In this document: one piece after another, positions 8,050 through 16,842 of the stretch
Layout: every line of letters starts with the position of its first letter
How positions within the stretch are numbered: position 1 is the first letter of the stretch
From: JAOTZA01 sp965224065
GTDB taxonomy: Bacteria > Acidobacteriota > Thermoanaerobaculia > Multivoradales > JAHEKO01
Reading direction: 5' to 3'
NCBI GenBank assembly: GCA_965224065.1
Contig: CBDCYF010000005.1
Location: 620,001 to 684,000, forward strand
Length of the DNA stretch: 64,000 nt
Notes under the pieces: model-generated
Seen by the model: only the letters and a program-made list of their open reading frames with translations
The model's database searches: none
Told to the model about the DNA's origin: nothing
Position numbers and translations under genes: made by a program

Positions 8050-9306
8050 CTAGCCGACGTTCCAATTTTGGGGATCGAGCTCGTATGGGAGCGGGGTCAG
8101 GTTCTCCGGGCCGGTCGAGGTGATTGCCACCAAGTCTTCCAACCGCACCCCAAAGCCATCAGAGCCAGCGATTCCATCCGGGTAGTAGAGCCCCGGCTCG
8201 AGCGTCAAAAGGTCACCCTCGGCGAGAAGCCCTACCTCCCCGGCCTGGCGCCGGAAGCTGGGGTACTCGTGAATGTCGAACCCGACACCGTGACCCAGAC
8301 CGTGGACGTACCCGACCGTTGTTCCGGGGCTCGAGAGAGGGGTCGGGTGGCCGGCGCTTTCAAAGAACTCGCACACTTGGCGCTGGAGCTCCCAGCCCGA
8401 AACACCCACCGCAGCCGAAGCATGGCTCCGCTCCAACGCTCGGCGGACGGTCTCGTGGGACACCTCGAGTGCGTCCGGGGCCTGGCCAACGCAAAACGTC
8501 CGTGTGCAATCTGCGTAGACGTGATTTTTTGGAAACAGGTCGACGAGCACCGCCTCGCCTTGCCGGAGTATCTGACTCGAATCTCCCTGCTCGTGGGGCA
8601 CGCCGGCGGCCGGACCGCACGAGACGATATTGCCTTCGGGCTGGTCGAGGCCGTACTCGGCCAGGGCGCGGGAGATCTCGGCCCGCAGACGCCCCGCGGT
8701 CAGTTCCCGGCCCCGGAGGGTCAGCTCCCCGGTCCGGGACGCCTCGCAGCTTGCCAACAGGCCGGCCACTCGCCGAAAGGCCAGGCCGGTTCCGGCCGCC
8801 GCCGCGCGGGCCGCCTCGAGATCCCGCTCCCCCTTTTGCTTGCGGTGGGACAGCAGGAGCTCGCGGCCGTCGGCCAGCTCCCAGCCCGCGGCCGAGAGCT
8901 GCTTCGCCACTTCGACAAACGCGCCGGCCGAGGGGTGGCCGGCGATGGCGATCGGTCCCGGACCGATCTCGCAGATCTCGAGTCCGCGCTGCAACACCGC
9001 GGCCAGAAACACACCCTCGGACCGGTGTGCCTGCCGGAGCTTCTCGACCCCGAGCCCCTCCGGGGACAGCAGCTCAAGACCCGTGGCGTCGGCCTCGCTC
9101 CGCTCCATCGGCGTCAGATAACCGAGCCGCGCCTTGTCCGACGCCGGCAGCACCAGAAACGACGAGCCGAGATGGGCCCGCCCGACAAAGGGGGCGAGGT
9201 CCGGGTCTCGGCTCGACTCGGCGATCACCAGCAGGCCACGCAGGCCTTCCCCGCTCAAGCGGTCGGCCAGCAGCCCACGATGGAGGTTCGGGGAGTCGTG
9301 CGACAA
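8050..9306 (-). CDS. M24-family metallopeptidase (Xaa-Pro aminopeptidase-like)
   Basis: The 418-residue protein has an N-terminal creatinase-like domain and a C-terminal pita-bread catalytic domain. Five metal ligands can be placed: Asp in VLVDLFPK, Asp in YADCTRTF, His in HGLGHGVGFDIHEYP, Glu in TLEPGLYYPDG and Glu in GVRLEDL. It should remove N-terminal residues next to proline with a two-metal centre in the cytoplasm; exact specificity cannot be read. The start is TTG with no clear Shine-Dalgarno. It lies 23 bp after the trxA stop on the same strand, so the two are probably cotranscribed. Confidence 0.88.
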   Translation of the reverse strand: MSHDSPNLHRGLLADRLSGEGLRGLLVIAESSRDPDLAPFVGRAHLGSSFLVLPASDKARLGYLTPMERSEADATGLELLSPEGLGVEKLRQAHRSEGVFLAAVLQRGLEICEIGPGPIAIAGHPSAGAFVEVAKQLSAAGWELADGRELLLSHRKQKGERDLEAARAAAAGTGLAFRRVAGLLASCEASRTGELTLRGRELTAGRLRAEISRALAEYGLDQPEGNIVSCGPAAGVPHEQGDSSQILRQGEAVLVDLFPKNHVYADCTRTFCVGQAPDALEVSHETVRRALERSHASAAVGVSGWELQRQVCEFFESAGHPTPLSSPGTTVGYVHGLGHGVGFDIHEYPSFRRQAGEVGLLAEGDLLTLEPGLYYPDGIAGSDGFGVRLEDLVAITSTGPENLTPLPYELDPQNWNVG

Positions 9307-9329
9307 GGGCTGCCGAGTGCCGCGAAGGG

Positions 9330-9692
9330 TCAGGCGAGTACGCTGCCGCCGGCCGCCGCCGGCTCACCGGCGTGCTCGGCGATAAAGCTCTCAAAGTTCG
9401 CCTTGGGCATCGCGCCGATCATACGGCCGGCGATCTCCCCCTTGCGAAACAGCACAAAGGTGGGGATGCTCTGCACGCCGTACTTCATTGCCAGCTCTTG
9501 CTCCGAGTCGACGTTGAGCTTGGCGATCCGCACGTCGGTGTTTTCCTGGGCGATCTCGTCGAGGACCGGCGCCACCATACGGCACGGCCCGCACCATTCC
9601 GCCCAAAAATCGACCAGCACCGGCTTGTCGGACTGGATGACCTCGGTCTCGAAATTCTCGCTGGTCAATTCCACGATCGCTTCACTCTCCAT
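9330..9692 (-). CDS. trxA: thioredoxin
   Basis: The 120-residue thioredoxin has active site WCGPC, the conserved cis-proline (SIPTF) and the usual order of strands. It reduces cytoplasmic disulfides with electrons from thioredoxin reductase, which is not seen as a separate gene here. ATG 9692 is chosen because AGGGG lies just upstream and the N terminus then fits the family; the frame stays open for 27 more codons without family similarity. The last 12 residues are a short Ala/Gly tail. A 5' leader of about 150 bp holds an 8-bp inverted repeat. Confidence 0.95.
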   Translation of the reverse strand: MESEAIVELTSENFETEVIQSDKPVLVDFWAEWCGPCRMVAPVLDEIAQENTDVRIAKLNVDSEQELAMKYGVQSIPTFVLFRKGEIAGRMIGAMPKANFESFIAEHAGEPAAAGGSVLA

Positions 9693-9748
9693 GATTTGAT
9701 TCCCCTGTCGTATTTCCCGTCGGTTTGTCGTAAGTGGGTGAACGGTCG

Positions 9749-9787
9749 CCGGATCGCGACGCTCATCGTACAAAACGCACGATCCGG
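9749..9787. repeat. 8-bp inverted repeat in the trxA leader region
   Basis: CCGGATCG (9749-9756) and CGATCCGG (9780-9787) are perfect inverted copies 23 bases apart, between trxA and ribF on the side from which trxA is transcribed. This could be an operator or a stem in the leader. No function is shown by the sequence. Confidence 0.35.
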
Positions 9788-9844
9788 AGCTTGTATTCCA
9801 GTCCGTCTCTCGCCCCCAATGGGTTCATTCTAAGGGCTCGGCGC

Positions 9845-10798
9845 CTACGGCTCCCGGTTCGTGGCCTCGACCGATAGGAGCTCCCGCGCGCGGGCCACGT
9901 CCCGCCCGATCTGCTCGACCAGCTCATCCACCGATGAAAAGTGCTCTTCGCCGCGCAGCCGACGGCGAAAATCGACCTCGACCCGCCGACCATAGAGATC
10001 ACCCGAGAAATCCAGGAGGTGGCTTTCGACGGTGATCTCGGGGTCGGCGTGAATCGTCGGCCGGACGCCGACGTTGGTCACCGCCGCCCTGCGCTCGTCC
10101 TCATCGCCGATCCGGACCATCGAAACGTACACCCCGGTCGCCGGAAGCAGCTCGTTCTCGGGGGACAAGTTGATCGTCGGCCAACCCAGCTTGTGGCCCT
10201 CGCCCGCTCCGCGTGTCACTTCTCCGGCGATCGAGTAGAAACGGCCCAGCATCTCCGTTGCCTGCTCGACCGCTCCCGAACCCACGGCCTCACGGATCCG
10301 GGTGCTCGAGATCGCCTCGCCGCGATATCCCTCTTCCGGGACACCCACGACACGCCGCCCCGAACCGGCTCCCAGGTCCTCGAGCAGCGCGAGATCCCCC
10401 TCGCGGTCGCGCCCAAACACAAAACGCGAGCCGACATAGAGCTCGCGCAGATCGAGCCGCCCAAACAGAAAGGCCTCGGCAAAGCGGCGCGCGGGGGTGC
10501 GCGAAAAGGCTTCGTCAAAGGTGACAACGAGGCACTGATCGACGCCCAGGTCACCCAGCAGGGCCGTTTTCTGCTCGGGCGTCGTCAGGCGCGGTGGAGC
10601 TTCGGAGGGCCGCAGCAGCTCCAGCGGATGCGGCTCGAAGGTCACCACCAGCGCCTCGCGGTCGAGGGCGCGGGCGCGGGTGACGACTCGGTCGAGGATT
10701 GCCCGCTGTCCGCGGTGGACACCATCGAAATTTCCAATGGTGCCGATCCCTCCGGCCGGCAGGGTCCGTTGCCCGGCCGCGTCGAGAACCACCTTCAT
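9845..10798 (-). CDS. ribF: bifunctional riboflavin kinase / FAD synthetase
   Basis: The 317-residue protein phosphorylates riboflavin to FMN and adenylates FMN to FAD. The N-terminal nucleotidyltransferase domain has the GNFDGVHRGQ motif and ISSTRIREA. The C-terminal riboflavin kinase domain has GHKLGWPTINL, then GVRPTI and the LLDFSGDLYG strand. ATG 10798 lies two bases after the rimO stop, so rimO and ribF are probably one transcript with translational coupling. The frame is open further upstream but that part overlaps rimO and has no family similarity. Confidence 0.95.
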   Translation of the reverse strand: MKVVLDAAGQRTLPAGGIGTIGNFDGVHRGQRAILDRVVTRARALDREALVVTFEPHPLELLRPSEAPPRLTTPEQKTALLGDLGVDQCLVVTFDEAFSRTPARRFAEAFLFGRLDLRELYVGSRFVFGRDREGDLALLEDLGAGSGRRVVGVPEEGYRGEAISSTRIREAVGSGAVEQATEMLGRFYSIAGEVTRGAGEGHKLGWPTINLSPENELLPATGVYVSMVRIGDEDERRAAVTNVGVRPTIHADPEITVESHLLDFSGDLYGRRVEVDFRRRLRGEEHFSSVDELVEQIGRDVARARELLSVEATNREP

Positions 10799-10800
10799 GC

Positions 10801-12201
10801 TCAGCGGCCCGCGGCTGGCCGGACCCCGGCCGCGACTCGGGGCTTCTCCGCGCACTCCACCACGATCCGCCCGACCAGATCGTCGGCGTAGGCCTCGGTG
10901 ATCTCCACCCGGCGCAAGGCGGGTACTTCGGTCTCCCCTTCGGTCTCGACTTGATTGATCAGCAGCCGGCCGTCGATGTCGGGGGCCATCCCCTGATGGC
11001 GTCCCTGCAGCAGATGTTCGGTCTCGTCGCAAACACCTTCGACCAGGACCTCGAGCTCCTTCCCGACGAGCCGCTGGCGGCGTTCGAGAGCGATCGGCCG
11101 CTGAGTTTCGAGCAGCTCTTCGTACCGCCGGCGCGCCGTCTGTAATGGGATTCGGCCTTTCAGATCGGCCGACGGTGTGCCTTCCTGAGGGCTGTACACA
11201 AACCCGCCGAGATGATCCAAGCGGGCCCGCCGCACAAACGCGAGAAGATGGTCGAAGTGCTCCCGTGTCTCCCCCGGGAAGCCGACGATAAAGGTGGAAC
11301 GGAGAAAAACATCGGGGGCGTGCTTTCGCGCCCGGTCCAGAAGCTCGAGATAGGTTCTCGCGGTACCCCCTCGTTTCATCCCACGGAGCACTTCGGTATG
11401 ACTGTGCTGCAGCGGCATGTCGATATAGGAGACGAAGCGCCGCTCCCCTCCCATCAGCCGCAACAGCTCCTCGTCCAGCGTTGTCGGGTAGGCGTAGAGA
11501 AAGCGGATCCAGGGAATTGCGGTCTTCTCAAGCAGCGCCTCGACAAGCCGCGTCAATCCGTGCCGCCCGAGACCGATGTCCTCGCCATAGCGCGTCGTGT
11601 CCTGGGCCACCAGGCAGAGCTCGTACACACCCAGCGTCTCAAGCCGCCGCGCCTCCTCGACCAGGCTATCGATCGTCCGGCTGCGAAACCGGCCCCGCCA
11701 CGAGGGGATGGCGCAAAAGGTACACGGGTTGTTGCAGCCCTCGGCGACTTTCAGATACGCATAGCCGCCGGTGGTGAGCAGACGCGGCTCGGTGTGGTCG
11801 AAGGTGACGTGCGAGAGAGCCGGGGGCGGTGCCTCCTGGCCCCCCAGCTCCACCACCGTCCCCACCTCGCCGAGCTGGTCGAGCGAGACAAAACCGTCGA
11901 TCTCCGGGATCTCACGCGCCAGCTCGGGACCGTGGCGATTGACCATGCAACCCGCCACCACCAGCCGGCCACCGGTCTCGCCCTTGCGTGCCGCCAGCTC
12001 GAGGATGGTGTCGATCGACTCCTCCTTGGCCTCGTCGATAAACCCACAGGTGTTGACGATCACCGTGTCGGCGTCCGCGACATCGGAGACGATCGAATAG
12101 CCGCGACGCTCGAGGACGCCCAGCATAATCTCGCTGTCGACTCGGTTCTTGGGGCAACCGAGACTGATCATACCCACCCGGGCTGGCTTGTCGACTTTCA
12201 T
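10801..12201 (-). CDS. rimO: ribosomal protein S12 methylthiotransferase
   Basis: The 466-residue radical-SAM enzyme adds a methylthio group to the conserved Asp of ribosomal protein S12. It has the N-terminal MTTase domain with three Cys for the auxiliary cluster (SLGCPKN, VNTCGF, VAGCM), the radical-SAM motif CNNPCTFC, and a C-terminal TRAM-like domain. The GCPKNRVDSE start region and phrase MPLQHSH distinguish RimO from MiaB. ATG 12201 gives family length; an upstream in-frame GTG would add 28 unrelated residues. It is followed closely by ribF. Confidence 0.95.
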   Translation of the reverse strand: MKVDKPARVGMISLGCPKNRVDSEIMLGVLERRGYSIVSDVADADTVIVNTCGFIDEAKEESIDTILELAARKGETGGRLVVAGCMVNRHGPELAREIPEIDGFVSLDQLGEVGTVVELGGQEAPPPALSHVTFDHTEPRLLTTGGYAYLKVAEGCNNPCTFCAIPSWRGRFRSRTIDSLVEEARRLETLGVYELCLVAQDTTRYGEDIGLGRHGLTRLVEALLEKTAIPWIRFLYAYPTTLDEELLRLMGGERRFVSYIDMPLQHSHTEVLRGMKRGGTARTYLELLDRARKHAPDVFLRSTFIVGFPGETREHFDHLLAFVRRARLDHLGGFVYSPQEGTPSADLKGRIPLQTARRRYEELLETQRPIALERRQRLVGKELEVLVEGVCDETEHLLQGRHQGMAPDIDGRLLINQVETEGETEVPALRRVEITEAYADDLVGRIVVECAEKPRVAAGVRPAAGR

Positions 12202-12368
12202 CGGAGGCTCGCGGAGAGAAAGGTGCCCGTGGGCCTGCGGATTGTAGCAACCCGCGCGGGGTGGACTAAATCCGCCTGATACCATCTGCCGACTCTGCCT
12301 CCGGCGACCGAGCGTCGAGGGCCGGAACTCCGGAGCTTCGGACCTTTAGAGACAGGGCCCGCCGATTC

Positions 12369-14015
12369 GTGACCCAATCGAACATCAGGAGTGCGCTCGG
12401 CGTTCTGGCCGTGGTTTTCCCGGTGGGAGTCAATTCCGTGGTCGCGGAGGCTCCGAGCGTCCACGCTCTGACCGGAGCCCGGATCGTGGTCGCCCCCGGC
12501 CAGGTGATCGAATCGGGGACGATCGTTCTCCGTGACGGGGTGATCGAGGCCGTGGGCGCCGATGTGAGCCCGCCGCCCGACGCGCGCGTGTGGGAGCTAG
12601 AGGGACTGACCGCCTACCCCGGTCTGATCGAGCCCTACTCCACCCGACCCTGGCCCGAGGGGGGCGAAGAACCGGGACAAGACACTCAGGCGGGTCATGA
12701 GAACACCATGGTGCGACCGGAGCGCGACATGAGCCTTTATGCCGCGGACGCTGCCGGCGCGGAGAAACTGCGCTCGGCCGGCTTCACCACCGCCCTCGTC
12801 GCGCCCGCCGCCGGTGTTTTTCGCGGTCGCAGCGCGCTGGTGGCGCTGGGCGACGGGCCACCGGGCGCGAACCTGCTGCGGCGCAACGTAGCGCAACACA
12901 TCGGTCTCGACCGCAACCGAGGTGACCGCCGCTACCCGAACTCGCAGATGGGCACGATTGCGCTCATCCGCCAGACCCTGCTCGATACGGCCTGGTATCG
13001 AGACGCGCGACGGGCCTACGAAGCGAACCCCCACCAGCGGAGGCCGGCGATCAACACCGCTCTCGAGACGCTTGCAAACAAAACCGGACCGGAGACCTAT
13101 TTCTTTGAGACCGGCGATCTCAGCGAAACACTGCGCGCCGGAAGCTTGATCGAGGAATTCGGGTTGCGCGCCGTGATCGTCGGCAGCGGCGAAGAGTACA
13201 GGCGGCCCCAGAGCATCGCCGCACTCGGCGTACCGCTGCTGGTTCCACTCGACTTCCCCGAGCCGCCAACGGTGAGTGACGAAGACGACTTGACTGTCGA
13301 CCTCGAAGAGCTCAGACATTGGGACAACGCACCGGAGAACCCTCACATCCTGCTCGGCAACGGCGTCTCCGTGGCCTTGACCACCCACGGAATGGCCGAC
13401 CCCAAAAAGGCGCTGGCCAATGTGGCGATCGCGATCGAGCGCGGGCTCGCTCCGGACGCGGCGCTGGCGGCCCTGACCACCACGCCCGCCGGGCTGCTGG
13501 GGATCGCCGACCGTGTCGGGAGCCTCGAGCCGGGGAAAAACGCCAACTTGGTGATCGTCGAGGGAGAGATTTTTGCCAAAAAGCCCGAGATCCGCGAGGT
13601 CTGGATCGATGGCCGGCGCTACGAGGCCAAGAAATCAAAGCCCGCCGAGATCGAGCCGGCCGGCACCTGGGAGCTCGACATCACCACCGGCGACGGGCAA
13701 GAGCTGGCCCGTGTTCTCACCGTGACCGGAGTCGTTCCACGACTCGGCGGCACCATCGGCACGGCTTCCGGTACGGGGATCGAGCTGTCGTCGATCTCGG
13801 TCTCGGGCAAGACCCTCAGGGTCTCGTTTGACGGCTCGCCGCTCGGGATTCCCGGTGTTATCGGCGCCATCGGCGCCATCGAATTCGAGCTCGAGATCGA
13901 CGGGGACTCGGTCCGAGGCAGCGGCACGTCCACCATGGGCCCTTTTACCGTGAACGGAAGCCGCACGGAACAACCCGGGCCGCCCGAGGCGTACGAAGCA
14001 GAGGCCCGGCGATGA
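12369..14015 (+). CDS. exported amidohydrolase-like protein lacking the metal-binding HxH
   Basis: The 548-residue product starts at GTG and has a signal peptide. The amidohydrolase composite fold is clear: an N-terminal sandwich (ALTGARIVVAPG, GTIVLRDGVIEAVG), the YPGLIEPYS segment where active members read PGLIDxHxH, a barrel, and the closing phrase GSLEPGKNANLVIVEG. The first metal motif is EPYS and the usual late Asp position reads VALTTHGM, so metal binding looks lost. About 110 extra C-terminal residues form a beta-rich domain. It is first of three amidohydrolase genes and overlaps the next by 4 bp. It may be an inactive partner of the middle enzyme, which is inference. Confidence 0.8.
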   Translation: MTQSNIRSALGVLAVVFPVGVNSVVAEAPSVHALTGARIVVAPGQVIESGTIVLRDGVIEAVGADVSPPPDARVWELEGLTAYPGLIEPYSTRPWPEGGEEPGQDTQAGHENTMVRPERDMSLYAADAAGAEKLRSAGFTTALVAPAAGVFRGRSALVALGDGPPGANLLRRNVAQHIGLDRNRGDRRYPNSQMGTIALIRQTLLDTAWYRDARRAYEANPHQRRPAINTALETLANKTGPETYFFETGDLSETLRAGSLIEEFGLRAVIVGSGEEYRRPQSIAALGVPLLVPLDFPEPPTVSDEDDLTVDLEELRHWDNAPENPHILLGNGVSVALTTHGMADPKKALANVAIAIERGLAPDAALAALTTTPAGLLGIADRVGSLEPGKNANLVIVEGEIFAKKPEIREVWIDGRRYEAKKSKPAEIEPAGTWELDITTGDGQELARVLTVTGVVPRLGGTIGTASGTGIELSSISVSGKTLRVSFDGSPLGIPGVIGAIGAIEFELEIDGDSVRGSGTSTMGPFTVNGSRTEQPGPPEAYEAEARR

Positions 14016-15481
14016 CTCTCCGGGTGCGGCACGTCCTCTGTCTGATGGCGCTGATGGCCGCGCTCGCCGGTCTTCCGGCGCCGTCGCGGGCCGGGACGCT
14101 CGGGGACCCGGCGGCCTGGAAGAACGATCGGCCCGCACAACCCGAAGCTCTGGTAGTCCGCAACGCGACAGTCTGGACCGGGGGGCCTATCGGCCGTCTC
14201 GAAGAAGCCGATCTTCTGGTGCGGCGGGGCCGGATCGCCGCGGTCGGGCAGGACCTGCCGGCTCCGGCCGGTGCGGTCGAGGTCGACGCCGAGGGCAAGC
14301 ACATCACCCCCGGGCTGATCGACGCCCACTCGCACGCCGCTATCGACGGTGGGGTCAACGAGAGCACCCACAGCACGACGGCCGAGGTACGGATCGCCGA
14401 CGTCATCGACCCGACCTCGATCAACATCTACTGGCAGCTCGCCGGCGGGCTGACCGTCGCCAACCTGCTCCACGGATCGGCCAACTCGATCGGCGGTCAG
14501 AACGCCGTGATCAAGCTGCGCTGGGGCGCGCCAGCCGAGGAGCTCGTGTTCGAGGAAGCCTCACCGGGCATCAAGTTCGCGCTTGGCGAGAACCCCAAGC
14601 AGAGCAACTGGAACGTCGAGAAGCGCCGGTATCCACAGACCCGCATGGGTGTCGAGCAATCGATCCGAGAACGGTTCCAGGCCGCCATCGATTACCGGCG
14701 TGAGTGGGACGAGTACCGCAAGGCCTCCTCCCGCCGTGAGAAAACGGCACGCGTGCCCCCAAAACGCGATCTGCAGCTCGAGGCGATCGTCGAGATCTTG
14801 GAAGGCCGGCGGGACATCCACTCGCACTCCTACCGCGCCGACGAGATCCTCATGCTGATGCGGCTGGCCGAGGAGTTCGGCTTCCGCGTCAAGTGCTTTC
14901 AGCACGTCCTCGAGGGATACAAGGTAGCCGACGAGCTCGCCGCGCACGGCGCTACCACCTCCACCTTCAGCGACTGGTGGGCGTACAAGTACGAGGTCAT
15001 CGACGCCATCCCATACAACGGCGCCATCCTGTGGGACCGGGGCGTGGTGGTCTCCTTCAACTCGGATTCCTCCGAGCTGGCCCGGCGTCTCAACCTCGAA
15101 GCGGCCAAGGCGGTCCGCTACGGCGGCGTGCCCGAGGAGGAGGCGCTCAAGTTCGTCACGCTCAACCCCGCGATCCAGCTCGGCGTCGACGAGCACGTCG
15201 GCACTCTCGAAGAAGGCAAGCACGCCGACTTTGTGATCTGGTCCGGCCACCCGCTGTCGACGCATTCCATTTGCGAGCAGACGTGGGTCGATGGCCGCAA
15301 GTACTTCGACCGTACCGAGGACCTGGCCCGCCGCGAGGCCGTGGCCGCCGAGCGCGCCGCGCTGCTGGAACGGGTACGCTCCTTCCAGCGCAAGCCCGAG
15401 GCGACGAACGCCGAGGGCCCGGAAGAAGTGGACGAGAATCCCGAGCCGCCGGAGCCGGTTGACAGGAGCAGGAACCGTTGA
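14012..15481 (+). CDS. exported amidohydrolase, metal-ligand-competent member of the trio
   Basis: The 489-residue product has a signal peptide (LMALMAALAGLPAPSRA). It keeps the metal motif DAHSH (His 106 and 108), a later FQHVLEGY His and the SFNSDSSE Asp typical of imidazolonepropionase-like amidohydrolases. It should therefore hydrolyse a C-N bond outside the cytoplasm with one or two metal ions. The substrate is unknown; a dipeptidase or cyclic imide role would fit the neighbouring aminopeptidase. The C-terminal 45 residues are charged and Pro/Glu-rich. ATGA overlaps couple it to the gene before, and TTGA to the gene after. Confidence 0.85.
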   Translation: MTLRVRHVLCLMALMAALAGLPAPSRAGTLGDPAAWKNDRPAQPEALVVRNATVWTGGPIGRLEEADLLVRRGRIAAVGQDLPAPAGAVEVDAEGKHITPGLIDAHSHAAIDGGVNESTHSTTAEVRIADVIDPTSINIYWQLAGGLTVANLLHGSANSIGGQNAVIKLRWGAPAEELVFEEASPGIKFALGENPKQSNWNVEKRRYPQTRMGVEQSIRERFQAAIDYRREWDEYRKASSRREKTARVPPKRDLQLEAIVEILEGRRDIHSHSYRADEILMLMRLAEEFGFRVKCFQHVLEGYKVADELAAHGATTSTFSDWWAYKYEVIDAIPYNGAILWDRGVVVSFNSDSSELARRLNLEAAKAVRYGGVPEEEALKFVTLNPAIQLGVDEHVGTLEEGKHADFVIWSGHPLSTHSICEQTWVDGRKYFDRTEDLARREAVAAERAALLERVRSFQRKPEATNAEGPEEVDENPEPPEPVDRSRNR

Positions 15482-16842
15482 CGCGAGGACGAGCCCGCTT
15501 CCCCCTTCTGGCCCTCGGCGCCCTGACGGCCTGTCTGGCCCTCAGCCCGGAGACGGCCGAGGGCCAGACGTCGATCGAGACCGTCGCCTTGACCGGGGCC
15601 ACCGTTCACCCCGTAAGCCAGGCCCCCATCGAAAGCGGCGTAGTCCTCATCGAAGCGGGTCGGATTGCCGGGGTCGGCACGGACCTGGAAATCCCCGAAG
15701 GGGCCCAGGTAGTCGACTTGGCGGGCCGTCACGTCTACCCCGGTCTGATCCATCCCGGGTCGGTCCTGGGTCTGACCGAGATTTCGAGCGTCCGCGGAAC
15801 GGTCGACATCGCCGAGACCGGAAATCTCAATCCCGAGGTCCGCGCGGAGGTCGCCTTTCACGGCGATTCCGAGCTGTTGCCGGTCACCGTCTCCGGCGGC
15901 ATCCTGACCGCGCATGTCGTGCCACGGGGTGAAGGATTTCGTGGCACCTCGGCGGTGATGCGTCTGGACGGCTGGAACTGGGAAGACATGCTCATCCGCG
16001 CCGGTGTCGGGATGCACCTCTCGTATCCCCGGCTCCGGCCCGCGCGGCGCTCGTTTGGCCCGCCGGTAACCGACAAAGAGATCGAAGAAAAAAAGGAAAA
16101 GGCTTTGGCGGAGATCAACCGGGCTCTCGACCAGGCCGAAGACTACGCTCGGTCGCTGGCGGCCGCGGCCGACGGGACCGCGCCGGCGGTCGCCCACGAC
16201 CCCAAGCTGGCGGCGTTGACGCGGTTGCTGGCCGGCGAGTTGCCGCTTTTTCTACACGCCGAGGAGAAGACCCAGATCGAAAGCGCCCTGGAGTGGGCCG
16301 ACGAGCGGGGTCTCGAGAACCTCGTGCTGGTCACCGGCCCGGACGCGGCCTATCTCGGCGACCGCCTGGCGGAAGCCGGAATCCCGGTGGTGCTCAACGG
16401 CGTCCTCCGCCGCCCCGGCCGCGACTGGGAACCGTACGACACCGCGTACACTGCGGCGGCGCGGCTGCATGAGGCCGGTGTCTCCTTTGCGATCGGCGAC
16501 GGCGGCACGGGCTTCGGAGCGGCCAACTCCCGCAATCTTCCGTTTCACGCCGCGATGGCCGTAGCCTTCGGGCTTCCCAAGGATGTCGCCCTGCGGAGCA
16601 TCACCCTCGACGCCGCACGGGTTCTCGGTATCGAAGAGAGTCTCGGCTCGCTCGAGGCCGGAAAGTCGGCCACCCTGATCGTGACCGACGGCGATCCACT
16701 CGAGATTCGCACCCGCGTCGTGGGCGCCTGGATCGACGGGCGCGAGATCGATCTGTCCGCGGACCGTCAGAAACGGCTTTTCTACCGCTACAACCAACGA
16801 CCGCGGCCGGCCCAGATGACCGTCAAACCCCCGAAAGGATGA
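15478..16842 (+). CDS. exported amidohydrolase-like protein lacking the metal-binding HxH
   Basis: The 454-residue product starts at TTG overlapping the previous stop. It has a signal peptide ending near ETAEGQ. The fold signatures are ALTGATVHPVSQAPIESG, VYPGLIHPGSVLG where HxH is expected, and the closing GSLEAGKSATLIVTDGDPLE. Only one His remains in the first metal motif and the late Asp region reads FAIGDGGTG. A Lys/Glu-rich helix near residue 200 is unusual. It resembles the first protein of the trio more than the middle one. It overlaps the M1 peptidase gene by 4 bp. Confidence 0.8.
   Translation: MTRGRARFPLLALGALTACLALSPETAEGQTSIETVALTGATVHPVSQAPIESGVVLIEAGRIAGVGTDLEIPEGAQVVDLAGRHVYPGLIHPGSVLGLTEISSVRGTVDIAETGNLNPEVRAEVAFHGDSELLPVTVSGGILTAHVVPRGEGFRGTSAVMRLDGWNWEDMLIRAGVGMHLSYPRLRPARRSFGPPVTDKEIEEKKEKALAEINRALDQAEDYARSLAAAADGTAPAVAHDPKLAALTRLLAGELPLFLHAEEKTQIESALEWADERGLENLVLVTGPDAAYLGDRLAEAGIPVVLNGVLRRPGRDWEPYDTAYTAAARLHEAGVSFAIGDGGTGFGAANSRNLPFHAAMAVAFGLPKDVALRSITLDAARVLGIEESLGSLEAGKSATLIVTDGDPLEIRTRVVGAWIDGREIDLSADRQKRLFYRYNQRPRPAQMTVKPPKG

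Noticed and set aside
10799..11032. N-terminal extension of RibF by 78 residues
   Set aside because: It overlaps the 3' part of rimO, is Arg-rich low complexity and lacks family similarity.
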